Below, one piece after another: positions 45,447 through 53,621 of a DNA stretch of 64,000 nt. The translations under genes were made by a program, and so were the position numbers. The notes under the pieces were generated by a model. The model was not told the origin of the DNA. It searched no databases and was given only the letters and a program-made list of their open reading frames with translations. Every line of letters starts with the position of its first letter. Positions within the stretch are counted from its first letter, which is position 1. Source of the DNA: an uncultured Acetatifactor sp. (lineage in GTDB: Bacteria > Bacillota > Clostridia > Lachnospirales > Lachnospiraceae); NCBI GenBank assembly GCA_910586835.1, contig CAJUJU010000004.1, forward strand, positions 41,860 to 105,859. The letters are read 5' to 3'.

Positions 45447-46025
45447 TTATGAAAAATTAATATTATCCATAATAAGAACTGGCTCATCAACAGGAGAAAG
45501 AGTCGCAGAAAACCTGGTGTTCATCTGACTGCTACCGTAGGTCGCCTTCAATTCCAACCAGCAAAAATATTCCGTATAAGATGAATCTACCCATTCACAG
45601 GAAAATCCACTTTTTATTATTTCATACGTTCCATGAAGACTATTTATTTTACTGTTTACACCATCCTTGTTCCAATTGCAGGTCATTATTACTTTATATG
45701 CATCCGACTTTATTCCCAAAATGTTCGTATACTGAAAGATAAATGTAGCCACATTTTCTTGAACACTAGATCTTGCATTACTGTTCGTATCGTATGATAT
45801 CAAAGTTACCGAAAATGTGCCATTTTCATCCTCTTTCAGAATAATTGTTTCACCTACATTTTGAGCACAAACCTGAATCCTGCTTTGCGTGTATGATTCT
45901 GCCTCTGTCTGTTCTTTACAAACCACGTTATCCGTTTGTTCTTTTGCATAGACTCCTGTTACGTTTCCAAATAGCATTACAAAAAAACACAAAAAACTAA
46001 CAAATTTTTTCTTTGTTCTTTTCAT
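45447..46025 (-). CDS. Secreted hypothetical protein
   Basis: 192 residues. A signal peptide (Lys-Arg-Thr-Lys-Lys-Lys, hydrophobic core, Val-Tyr-Ala cleavage at about 28) precedes a Ser/Thr/Asn-rich, likely beta-sandwich domain. Family not recognised. It has a consensus promoter and AAGGAGG SD, so it is expressed. It is AT-rich and adjoins transposase remains, suggesting recent acquisition. It is 16 bases upstream of the lipoprotein gene, so the two are a likely operon. Confidence 0.65.
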   Translation of the reverse strand: MKRTKKKFVSFLCFFVMLFGNVTGVYAKEQTDNVVCKEQTEAESYTQSRIQVCAQNVGETIILKEDENGTFSVTLISYDTNSNARSSVQENVATFIFQYTNILGIKSDAYKVIMTCNWNKDGVNSKINSLHGTYEIIKSGFSCEWVDSSYTEYFCWLELKATYGSSQMNTRFSATLSPVDEPVLIMDNINFS

Positions 46026-46051
46026 TGTACGCCCTCCTTTTCTGTGATGTT

Positions 46052-46080
46052 ATAATAGCACATCAATCAGCAATTGTCAA
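46052..46080 (-). promoter_or_regulatory. Promoter of the secreted-protein pair
   Basis: TTGACA (complement of 46075-46080) and TATTAT (complement of 46052-46057) with a 17-base spacer, followed by AAGGAGG and the start codon of the secreted protein. Confidence 0.85.
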
Positions 46081-46150
46081 TAAACTTGTAAATATTTCCG
46101 AGTTAGCATTTCCATAGTTATTTGAAAACAACACTTTTTCCAAAATTTAA

Positions 46151-46572
46151 GCAGATCAGTGCCTGTATCCGCCAGAAAGGATATTGACGGAACTGACGCA
46201 ACGATCAGAGTTTTGTCACAAGGAAGAGGAAATTGAGGAATGAGGCATCCCTGAATGGGAAAAGAGCGAGCAGCTCGAGAGGAAATAGCTGATCCGTCTG
46301 CTTTACCGACCTGTTGATGAGGTAAAAGCCATCAGCCGGGAACAGTTGGATAAGGTAATTGATACCTGTCCGATTATAGGAAAGATTTATGATACGGTGG
46401 ACAGCTTTATCAAGGGAGTCCGCAGAGATAAGACGGCAAAAAACGCCATACGTTTCGAATATAACAACAGATTGACAGAAGAAAATGTCAATAAACTAAT
46501 AGCAAACAAGCGAATCATGTATGCCGCAACAGTTTAGAAATATTGAAAAACAAACTGCTGCGGCTTGAATTA
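46151..46572 (+). pseudogene. ISL3-family transposase remnant
   Basis: A plus-strand frame from about 46163 reads LYPPERILTELTQRSEFCHK, then is broken by TGA at 46241 and TAG at 46286. It continues as LIRLLYRPVDEVKAISREQL, and later NAIRFEYNNRLTEENVNK and KRIMY. After a frameshift near 46520 it ends with SLEILKNKLLRLEL in another frame. These pieces match the C-terminal third of ISL3-type transposases, including the NAIRxxYNNxLxE motif. The middle is shortened between VDSF and IKGVRRD. The element is dead; no clear terminal repeats were found. Confidence 0.72.
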
Positions 46573-46749
46573 GAACAACAAATTGTCAGCCACATACCGC
46601 GCCAACTCCAGCGCAATATCAAAATGCCCCGCATCGTGCTGGGTTCCCTCCAATTCGCCCTCCCTGCGCCGTTCGTCCCATTCCGGAGCGTCGAGCAGAT
46701 CACCGCTGGTAAAGAACATGTACAGGTTCAAATCCCTGAAGTCGCTCAC
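46570..46749 (-). CDS. Short coupled ORF after sulP
   Basis: 59 residues starting with GTG at 46749, which overlaps the sulP stop (GTGA). The composition looks protein-like: acidic, with EWDERRREGELEG and ALELARYVADNLLF, the latter resembling a helical end. No SD is obvious beyond the AGAGGG purine run, but translational coupling would serve. The stop codon lies at the edge of the transposase remnant, so it could be the remaining N-terminal part of a longer gene. Family not recognised. Confidence 0.45.
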   Translation of the reverse strand: MSDFRDLNLYMFFTSGDLLDAPEWDERRREGELEGTQHDAGHFDIALELARYVADNLLF

Positions 46750-48392
46750 AAGCTTTCCGCCCTCTTCAGAGCATCGTCAATGTGCGCACAGAAATTTTCC
46801 CTGCCCACCTTTTCCACAAAACCGGCCTTCTCCATGACACGCATGGGCTGCTCGTTCACATGGGAGAGAATCATCTGAATTCCCTTTCGTCCGCAGTCTG
46901 CCTGCAGTTCCTCCAGATTGTGCATGGCTGTTGCGTCAATAGCGCTGACGCTCCTCATGCGCAGTATTACGCTGCTCAGCTTTTCCTCCAGTGAAATAGC
47001 CAGAATCTTGTCGGCAGCGCCGAAGAAAAGGGGACCGCTGATCTCGTACACCCGGGTATTCTCCGGAACCCTGCGCAGGGAAAGGCTGTCCGGATCGTCG
47101 TCCTCATCGACCAGTTTCCAGCTCTCCACACCTGTCACATCGCTCATCCGTTTCATGAACAGAATGGCCGCCATAATGATTCCGGCTTCGATGGCCACCA
47201 CCAGATCAAATACCACGGTGAGCCCAAAGGTCACCACCAGCACAAGGATATCGCTTTTGGGAGACGTTTTGCACAGATAAACAAACTTTCTCCAGCCGCA
47301 CATATTGTAGGCAACCATAAACAGAATGGCCGCGATGGTAGGCATAGGGATCAAAGCCGCATAGGGCATCAGCACCACCAGAATCAAAAGGAGCACCACA
47401 GCATGCACCATGCCGGCCACCGGCGTGCGTCCGCCGTTCTTTACATTGGCTGCGGTTCTGGCAATGGCTCCCGTTGCCGGAATTCCGCCAAACAGCGCGG
47501 AAACGATATTTCCCGCTCCCTGGGCAATCAACTCCATGTTGGAGCGGTGGCGGCTGTTCACCATACTGTCCGCCACAACGCAGGAAAGCAGGGACTCGAT
47601 GGCCGCCAGCACCGCGATGGTAAATGCATCGGGAAGCACGGCCCGCACCGTCTCCAGATGAAATGCCGGAAGCGAGACGGAGGGCAGCTTATTGGAGATT
47701 TCGTAAAGATCTCCTATGGTGTTCACCTGAAGCTTAAGTCCGCTCACCATGGCAATGCCCGCCAGCACCGCGATCAGGGAAGGCGGAATCTTTTTGCACA
47801 GGCCGGGCAGATACGGCCAGCCGATCAGAATCGCCATACAAACCACTCCCACCAGCACAGCCTGCCAGTTTATGGTGCCGATAAATCTTACCACACCCTC
47901 CAGCTTTTCCACCGTCTCGATCAAAGGCTCCTCGGACACGATGGTAAGCCCCAGAAAATCCTTGATCTGCCCAATGACAATGGTCACGGCGATACCGGCG
48001 GTAAATCCGGTGGTAATGGTATAAGGAATAAATTTGATCAGGCTTCCCAGCCGAAGAAAGCCCATGAGAACCAGAATCACCCCGGCCAGCAGCGTGGCAA
48101 TAACCAATCCTTCAAAACCGTTTTTTGCCACGATTCCCGCCACGATGGTGGCAAAGGCCGCCGTCGGGCCGGCAATCTGCACCCGGCTGCCGCCCAGAAA
48201 GGAAATCACAAACCCGGCGGTGATCGCGGTGTAAATTCCCTTTTCAGGTGTGACCCCGGAGGCCAGCGCCAGCGCAATGGAGAGCGGCAGGGCGATAATC
48301 GCCACGATCACCCCCGCCACCACATCCTTTACAAACTGTTCCTTTGTGTAGGTTTTCATCACGGAAAACAACTTTGGTTTCAGCTTTTCCAT
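46746..48392 (-). CDS. SulP family anion transporter with STAS domain
   Basis: 548 residues. An N-terminal membrane domain with about 12-14 helices (roughly 20-400) contains family turns such as ALPLSIALALASGV and the Gly-Gly-Ser-Arg-Val-Gln-Ile-Ala-Gly-Pro-Thr segment. A C-terminal STAS domain (about 440-545) has IDATAMHNLEEL. Members carry sulfate, bicarbonate or dicarboxylates; the substrate is not readable here. Downstream of the phosphoesterase-ProX gene by 87 bases. Confidence 0.92.
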   Translation of the reverse strand: MEKLKPKLFSVMKTYTKEQFVKDVVAGVIVAIIALPLSIALALASGVTPEKGIYTAITAGFVISFLGGSRVQIAGPTAAFATIVAGIVAKNGFEGLVIATLLAGVILVLMGFLRLGSLIKFIPYTITTGFTAGIAVTIVIGQIKDFLGLTIVSEEPLIETVEKLEGVVRFIGTINWQAVLVGVVCMAILIGWPYLPGLCKKIPPSLIAVLAGIAMVSGLKLQVNTIGDLYEISNKLPSVSLPAFHLETVRAVLPDAFTIAVLAAIESLLSCVVADSMVNSRHRSNMELIAQGAGNIVSALFGGIPATGAIARTAANVKNGGRTPVAGMVHAVVLLLILVVLMPYAALIPMPTIAAILFMVAYNMCGWRKFVYLCKTSPKSDILVLVVTFGLTVVFDLVVAIEAGIIMAAILFMKRMSDVTGVESWKLVDEDDDPDSLSLRRVPENTRVYEISGPLFFGAADKILAISLEEKLSSVILRMRSVSAIDATAMHNLEELQADCGRKGIQMILSHVNEQPMRVMEKAGFVEKVGRENFCAHIDDALKRAESL

Positions 48393-48479
48393 CTTTCCCC
48401 CCCCTGCCCGCCACGGCGGACATTTTTCGTAAAAACGGCCGGAGCCGCGAACTCAATTTAATTTGTCAAACTTTACAAG

Positions 48480-50168
48480 CTACGACGGCAGATCCACAAA
48501 CATCGGCTCATGATGTACCGCCGGCAAAAACTTCTCCAGCAGATCCGGCAGAGACAGCCGGATACTGGAAGTATTCATGCAGGGATGACAGCCGAAAAGT
48601 CCGCCCTCCTTCAATACTTCCCTGTCAATCAGCAGCTGCACCTGGTTCTTTGTGTCATTCATCAGGCCCATGACACTGACAGAACCGGGGGTAAGCCGAA
48701 GGAACCGCTCCAGATAGACCGGTTCCCCAAAGGACAGTCGGGAGCTGTCTATCTGCTTTGAAAGATCTTTTGTCCTGAATTTTTTTCCCTCCGGCATCAG
48801 CAGCAGATAAAACCTGGTTCTCTGTTGGTTGCACAAAAATAAGTTTTTACAGATCACCGCTTCCAGAGCCTCATCTATGGCACGGCATGCCTCCATGGTG
48901 TTGGCCTCCCGGTGATCGATCCGGTCAAAGGAAATACCGAGGCGTTCCAGCAGTCCATATACCGCAACCTCTCTCTCCCGCCGCCAGTTTTCCCCGCTGG
49001 GCGCTCCCGCTGTCAGACACGGCTTTGCATCCTCAGGCTTCACCCGACCGTCATACCAGCCAAGCTGCCCCTGTTTTTTCACATACAGACCGTCCTCCGT
49101 CTCAAAAACCAGCTTCAGCCGATCCCCGGCGGACACAGCCAGCCTTCCGTCACATAAGTCCGTGCACTGAAGTCCCGTCTCCCCGGGATAAAGCCATTTT
49201 AACGGCGCCTCAAAAACTTTTCCGGAAGATAGATGGCGAATGATGCCGTTTTTGCCCTTCTCCTCCAGAAGCTCGACTCTGTTGTCAAAATACTGCACAT
49301 GAAAGGAGAGCGGCGCCGCTTCTCTGTCGTCCAGGGCGGTTACCTCCGGAAAATCGTCATAGCTTTCCCAACAAATCTCCTCCATTCCCGCCATACAGTC
49401 CGGAATTATCACTCCGTTCAACTGTCCCGTATGCTTCAGACCACAGCCGCCGTCGATACAAAGAATATTCCTCTCCCGCTCAAACAGCGGCCCCATATCC
49501 TCCCGGTCGGACCGGTACAGACTCACCGGCCAGTGTCCTGTCACCACCGTATAACGCTCAAACCCATATCCTTTGTCAAGAAACGAATCATTTTTCAGAT
49601 ACGGATGGGCTTCCGTTCCGGCGAGGGCATCCGGGTCGTCCGTGGGAACGCCGCCGTGCACAAAAAGGTATCGTCCTGCCGTCAGAATCGTTGGACGGCT
49701 CCACAAGAAATTCAGTTCCTCATGAAATTGCTCCCGAATGCGCCTGCGGTACTCCGGGGCGTTCTGCCCGTCCACCTGGCTGATCTTTATTCCCATGTCG
49801 GCCAGCATTTCCCCGAAAAGACAGCTCTCCCAGTACTCCTCGGACCATTTCAAAAACCCGGCAAAACTCTCTCCCGACTCCGGATCGTCACGCCAGAGCA
49901 TCCGCAGCCTCCCCAGTTCTACATTTCCCATGGAGACATAGACCGGATGCTGCCTGCTCAGATCCATCACATACTGTACTACCCGCAGACTCTCCGGCCC
50001 CTTCTCAATCAGGTCGCCCACAATGACCAGGATGTCGTCTCCTCCGTACTCCAACTTTCTCAGCAACTGAACCAGATGATTAAAATGTCCGTGAACATCA
50101 CTGACCACAAGAATCCTCTGTCCCGGAGCCGCTTCTATTTTTTCTACGGCAGTCAGCATTTCTCTCAT
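48480..50168 (-). CDS. Metallophosphoesterase fused to a ProX/YbaK-like tRNA-editing domain
   Basis: 562 residues. Residues about 18-250 form a calcineurin-like phosphoesterase: SDVHGH (24-29), GDLIEKG (51-57), GNVE (81-84), FVHGG and TGHWP. The usual Asn-His-Glu is Asn-Val-Glu here. A linker follows. Residues about 390-560 match the prolyl-tRNA editing domain ProX/YbaK, with a conserved Lys in ICKNLFL, PGSVSVMGL and HPCMNTSS. The gene overlaps miaB by 4 bases, so it is coupled to a tRNA-modification gene. The fusion suggests an RNA- or nucleotide-linked phosphatase; this is inference. Confidence 0.85.
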   Translation of the reverse strand: MREMLTAVEKIEAAPGQRILVVSDVHGHFNHLVQLLRKLEYGGDDILVIVGDLIEKGPESLRVVQYVMDLSRQHPVYVSMGNVELGRLRMLWRDDPESGESFAGFLKWSEEYWESCLFGEMLADMGIKISQVDGQNAPEYRRRIREQFHEELNFLWSRPTILTAGRYLFVHGGVPTDDPDALAGTEAHPYLKNDSFLDKGYGFERYTVVTGHWPVSLYRSDREDMGPLFERERNILCIDGGCGLKHTGQLNGVIIPDCMAGMEEICWESYDDFPEVTALDDREAAPLSFHVQYFDNRVELLEEKGKNGIIRHLSSGKVFEAPLKWLYPGETGLQCTDLCDGRLAVSAGDRLKLVFETEDGLYVKKQGQLGWYDGRVKPEDAKPCLTAGAPSGENWRREREVAVYGLLERLGISFDRIDHREANTMEACRAIDEALEAVICKNLFLCNQQRTRFYLLLMPEGKKFRTKDLSKQIDSSRLSFGEPVYLERFLRLTPGSVSVMGLMNDTKNQVQLLIDREVLKEGGLFGCHPCMNTSSIRLSLPDLLEKFLPAVHHEPMFVDLPS

Positions 50169-51622
50169 AGCTTCTGTCCCTCAATATGCCCTATGTAGTA
50201 AAAACCACGACACTCGTCCAACACCGCCGGAACGATCTTTCCGATCAGAGAGGCGTCACCCGGCACATGAACGATGGTATTATTGGAAAGCCGCCCTGTC
50301 ACCATGGATTTGTCACTTTCGTTCACCTCTTCAATCAGCACATCCATCACCCTGCCCTGTAAACGGGCCGTCTGTTCTCTGGCCGTCTCCTGCACCACCC
50401 GAAGCAGTCGGTCAAACCCTTCCTTCCTCTGTACCTCCGGCACCTGATCCTCCATGGCAGCCGCAGGTGTCCCGGTACGCTTGGAATAAAGAAAGGTAAA
50501 GGCATTGTCAAATTTTACCTTCCGCACCACGTCGATGGTTTCCTCCAGATCCTCCGGCGTCTCCCCCGGGAATCCCACAATGATATCCGTGGTGATGGCA
50601 ATATCCGGAATCTCCCGGCGAATCTTCCCGGCAAGCTCCAGGTACTGCTCCTTCGTGTAGCGGCGATTCATTCTTTCCAATATCCTGGTGGAACCGGACT
50701 GCAGAGGCAGGTGCAGATGTCTGCATATTTTTTTGGATTCTTTCATCACCTGAATGAGCTCGTCCGACAAATCCTTTGGATGGGAAGTCATAAAGCGAAT
50801 CCTGCGCAGTCCCTCTATCTTTTCCACCTCCCGCAAAAGCTGTGCGAAGGTAATGGGTTCCGCAAGATTTTTTCCATAGGAATTCACGTTCTGCCCGAGC
50901 AGCATGACTTCCGCCACTCCATCCTCAGTCAGCCTTTTTATCTCCCGCAGAATCTCTCCCGGCTGTCTGCTTCTCTCCCGCCCTCTCACATAGGGAACGA
51001 TACAGTAGCTGCAGAAATTATTACAGCCAAACATGATATTGATGCCGGACTTGAAAGAATATTTACGGTCCGACGGCAGATCCTCCACAATTCTATCCGT
51101 CTCCTGCCAGATGTCCACCAGCATTCCCGACGCCTGACGGGAATTCCATAAAAGCTCTGCCAGCTTATAAATATTGTGGGTGCCAAAGACCAGATCCACA
51201 AAGCCATAGCTTTTTCTGATTTTCTCCAATGCAGATGGCTCCTGCATCATGCAGCCGCAGAGCGCAATCTTCATATGCGGATTTTTCCGCTTGTACCCGT
51301 TTAATTCCCCCAGCCTTCCGTAGACCTTTTGATTTGCATTGTCCCGCACGGTACAGGTGTTAAAAATCACAAAATCCGTATTTTCATTTTCCGTCAGCCG
51401 GTAGCCGGCCTGTTCCAGAATACCCGCCAGCTTTTCGGAGTCCCTGGCATTCATCTGACACCCCATATTGACCACACAGGCTTTGGGAAGACGGCCGTTT
51501 TCCCGTTCAAAATCCTTTGCCCATTCCCGGCATTTTGCCATGAAATAATACTGCCTGTCCGGTTCCTCCGTGGGCGGTTCTATATGAATGTCTAATTTAT
51601 CTAAATCAATTTCCTGATTCAT
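50165..51622 (-). CDS. miaB: tRNA-2-methylthio-N6-dimethylallyladenosine synthase
   Basis: 485 residues from the ATG at 51622. An N-terminal UPF0004 domain has the first cluster Cys in VVNMGCQMN and further Cys residues in FNTCTVR and ALCGCM. The radical SAM motif CNNFCSYC follows, then a C-terminal TRAM domain. It methylthiolates i6A37 made by MiaA. The region encoding LPKACVVNMGC is copied exactly as a 33-bp repeat at 52277-52309. Longer in-frame starts lie in the upstream gene's 3' end. Confidence 0.96.
   Translation of the reverse strand: MNQEIDLDKLDIHIEPPTEEPDRQYYFMAKCREWAKDFERENGRLPKACVVNMGCQMNARDSEKLAGILEQAGYRLTENENTDFVIFNTCTVRDNANQKVYGRLGELNGYKRKNPHMKIALCGCMMQEPSALEKIRKSYGFVDLVFGTHNIYKLAELLWNSRQASGMLVDIWQETDRIVEDLPSDRKYSFKSGINIMFGCNNFCSYCIVPYVRGRERSRQPGEILREIKRLTEDGVAEVMLLGQNVNSYGKNLAEPITFAQLLREVEKIEGLRRIRFMTSHPKDLSDELIQVMKESKKICRHLHLPLQSGSTRILERMNRRYTKEQYLELAGKIRREIPDIAITTDIIVGFPGETPEDLEETIDVVRKVKFDNAFTFLYSKRTGTPAAAMEDQVPEVQRKEGFDRLLRVVQETAREQTARLQGRVMDVLIEEVNESDKSMVTGRLSNNTIVHVPGDASLIGKIVPAVLDECRGFYYIGHIEGQKL
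51459..51491. repeat. 33-bp direct repeat, copy 1 (inside miaB)
   Basis: The sequence encodes part of LPKACVVNMGC in miaB and is identical over 33 bases to 52277-52309, 818 bases away and in the same orientation. The repeats bracket the miaB 5' end and the orphan gene at 51690-52214. Confidence 0.95.
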
Positions 51623-51689
51623 TTCTCTTGACTTTTCTCCCTTTCTGTCATATAATAAAAACAAGAAATGAGTTTTTAACCGTACAGTC

Positions 51690-52214
51690 TTAAGGCTCAA
51701 GCGGGGTACTCGTTTCTTTTTTTATGTTTATAATATCATATAGATACAATTTCTTATCCACTGCATGTCTTATAACAAGCTCAACACAAAAAACATTATA
51801 ACGCAAAACTTCTCCATCGTCATCAAAAATCGGAAGGGCAAATCGTGAATCATATCGATACCATCCAAATCTGGCATTTTTGTCATGTTTTTTCGCCAGA
51901 TTTTTCCGGAATCTCTTATTTTCCGCGATCTCGATCATCTCAGGAATTCCCTGAGTAGCATTTGCTTTCGCCTTTGCAAGAGCACCTTTCAACTTTGCCG
52001 TATAATTGGAACCTGTGTATTCATCAGGAAGATCATTGCCTATATATATGATTTCTTTACTTTCAGCAATTTCTACAAATTCTCCGACATATTGCTTTAA
52101 ATACTGTTCAACCTCATTCCAATTGATATTCTGTCTGCCTTTAAAACATATGTCATTTATTACCACAATCTTTTTCCCATTCACATCTTTTATGACGCTT
52201 ATGTTTCTTTCCAT
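51690..52214 (-). CDS. Orphan protein with MuF/polymorphic-toxin-like nuclease domain resemblance
   Basis: 174 residues. An N-terminal half of unknown type (VNEVEQYLKQYVG-like helices) leads to a C-terminal part with RFGWYRYDSRFALP and the ending LYDIINIKKETSTPLEP. From memory this ending resembles the 'Barnase-EndoU-ColicinE5/D-RelE-like' nuclease domains found on phage MuF and large polyvalent proteins. No immunity gene is adjacent. It is AT-rich, with AGAGGG before the ATG. It lies between two exact copies of a miaB fragment, suggesting mobile origin. Family assignment is tentative. Confidence 0.55.
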   Translation of the reverse strand: MERNISVIKDVNGKKIVVINDICFKGRQNINWNEVEQYLKQYVGEFVEIAESKEIIYIGNDLPDEYTGSNYTAKLKGALAKAKANATQGIPEMIEIAENKRFRKNLAKKHDKNARFGWYRYDSRFALPIFDDDGEVLRYNVFCVELVIRHAVDKKLYLYDIINIKKETSTPLEP

Positions 52215-52276
52215 ATTCCCTCTATATCCACTCTCCTCTTGTATCTTTCAAAATCCTGTTTACTCACACGTTTAGT

Positions 52277-52309
52277 CACCCCATATTGACCACACAGGCT
52301 TTGGGAAGA
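52277..52309. repeat. 33-bp direct repeat, copy 2 (between pepT and the orphan gene)
   Basis: Identical to 51459-51491. Here it is out of its miaB context: on the minus strand the miaB frame ends at a TGA just after NMG. It lies 13 bases beyond the pepT stop codon. Confidence 0.95.
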
Positions 52310-52322
52310 ACAATCAATTTTG

Positions 52323-53558
52323 CTATGACTGCTCTGCGTACATCCCCGCCAGCCTGATCAAAAGCTTTGTCACTGTCTCCATGGACTGGACGCAGGCATA
52401 CTCAAAGCGACTGTGGTAATTGGCCCCTCCGGTGCACAGGTTGGGACAGGGAAGCCCCATATAGGACAGTCTCGCGCCATCGGTTCCCCCTCTGACAGGC
52501 GTGATCACAGGCTCAACCCCCAGCTCGCGCAGCGCTCTGCACGCATTCTCCATCAGATGGGCGTGAGGCCTTAAGACCTCCTTCATATTATAATAGGAAT
52601 CCTTCACCTCGGCAGTGACCGTCCCCTCGCCGTACTTTTGGTTCAGGAATGCGGCGCACTGCAAAAAGAGCGCTTTCTTCTGTTCAAACAGCTCTCTGTC
52701 ATGATCTCTGATAATATAGTCCGCCGTGGTCTTCTCTACGTTGCCAGAGATGCCGTCCAGGTGAAAGAACCCCTCATATCCTTCGGTGTACATGGGATTC
52801 TGAAATACCGGCAAAAGGCTCTGAAACTCCTGGGCCACCAGAATGGAATTCACCATCTTCCCCTTGGCACTTCCCGGGTGAACACTCCTGCCGTGCACAG
52901 TCAGCCTGGCTCCGGCCGCGTTAAAGGTTTCGTCCTCCAGTCCGCCCAACTCTCCGCCGTCCACGGTATAGGCAAAGTCCGCGCCGAAGAGCGCCACATC
53001 AAAGTGATCCGCGCCTTCCCCGATCTCCTCGTCGGGCGTAAAGCCCAGGCGGATCTTTCCGTGGGGCAGCTCCGGATGCTCAAGCAGATATTCCGCCATG
53101 GCCATAATCTCTGCGATACCCGCCTTGTCATCCGCTCCCAGCAGGGTGGTGCCGTCCGTGACGATCAGATCCTTTCCCGCCAGCTGCTGCACTTCCGGAA
53201 AATCCTCCACCCGGAACACAATATTTTCCGCCTCGTTCAGCAGAATATCCTTTCCGTCGTAATTCTCCACAATGCGGGGCTTTACATTCGTACCCGTCAC
53301 CGCCGGAGAGGTATCCATATGGGCAATAAAACCCAGCACGGGAGCATCCTCGCATCCGTCAGCGGCAGGTACTGAAGCATAGACATAACAGTGCTCCCTG
53401 TCATAGGTGATCTCCTCCGCTCCCATATTCTCAAGCTCCTCCACAAGAAGCTCCGCAAGCTTATGCTGCTTTGGCGTGCTGGGCGTGGTGCCTGTGGTCT
53501 CGCAGGACCTGGTGTCGATCTTTACATAATGCAGAAAGTTTTCTATTGTCTTTGACAT
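52323..53558 (-). CDS. pepT: Peptidase T (tripeptide aminopeptidase)
   Basis: 411 residues from ATG 53558 (SD AGAGGA). M20-family zinc ligands: His in IAHMDTS, Asp in LGADDKAG, Glu-Glu in TPDEEIGEG and Asp in the VDGGELGG region, with the HPGSAKGKMVNS segment of the dimerisation domain. It removes N-terminal residues from tripeptides in the cytoplasm. It is transcribed alone or with the downstream orphan gene; no terminator separates them. Confidence 0.96.
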   Translation of the reverse strand: MSKTIENFLHYVKIDTRSCETTGTTPSTPKQHKLAELLVEELENMGAEEITYDREHCYVYASVPAADGCEDAPVLGFIAHMDTSPAVTGTNVKPRIVENYDGKDILLNEAENIVFRVEDFPEVQQLAGKDLIVTDGTTLLGADDKAGIAEIMAMAEYLLEHPELPHGKIRLGFTPDEEIGEGADHFDVALFGADFAYTVDGGELGGLEDETFNAAGARLTVHGRSVHPGSAKGKMVNSILVAQEFQSLLPVFQNPMYTEGYEGFFHLDGISGNVEKTTADYIIRDHDRELFEQKKALFLQCAAFLNQKYGEGTVTAEVKDSYYNMKEVLRPHAHLMENACRALRELGVEPVITPVRGGTDGARLSYMGLPCPNLCTGGANYHSRFEYACVQSMETVTKLLIRLAGMYAEQS

Positions 53559-53621
53559 GATAATCCTCTTTTCTCTCAAATAATTGAATAAGGTAATTAT
53601 ATCCCAAAGAAAAGAAAACCG

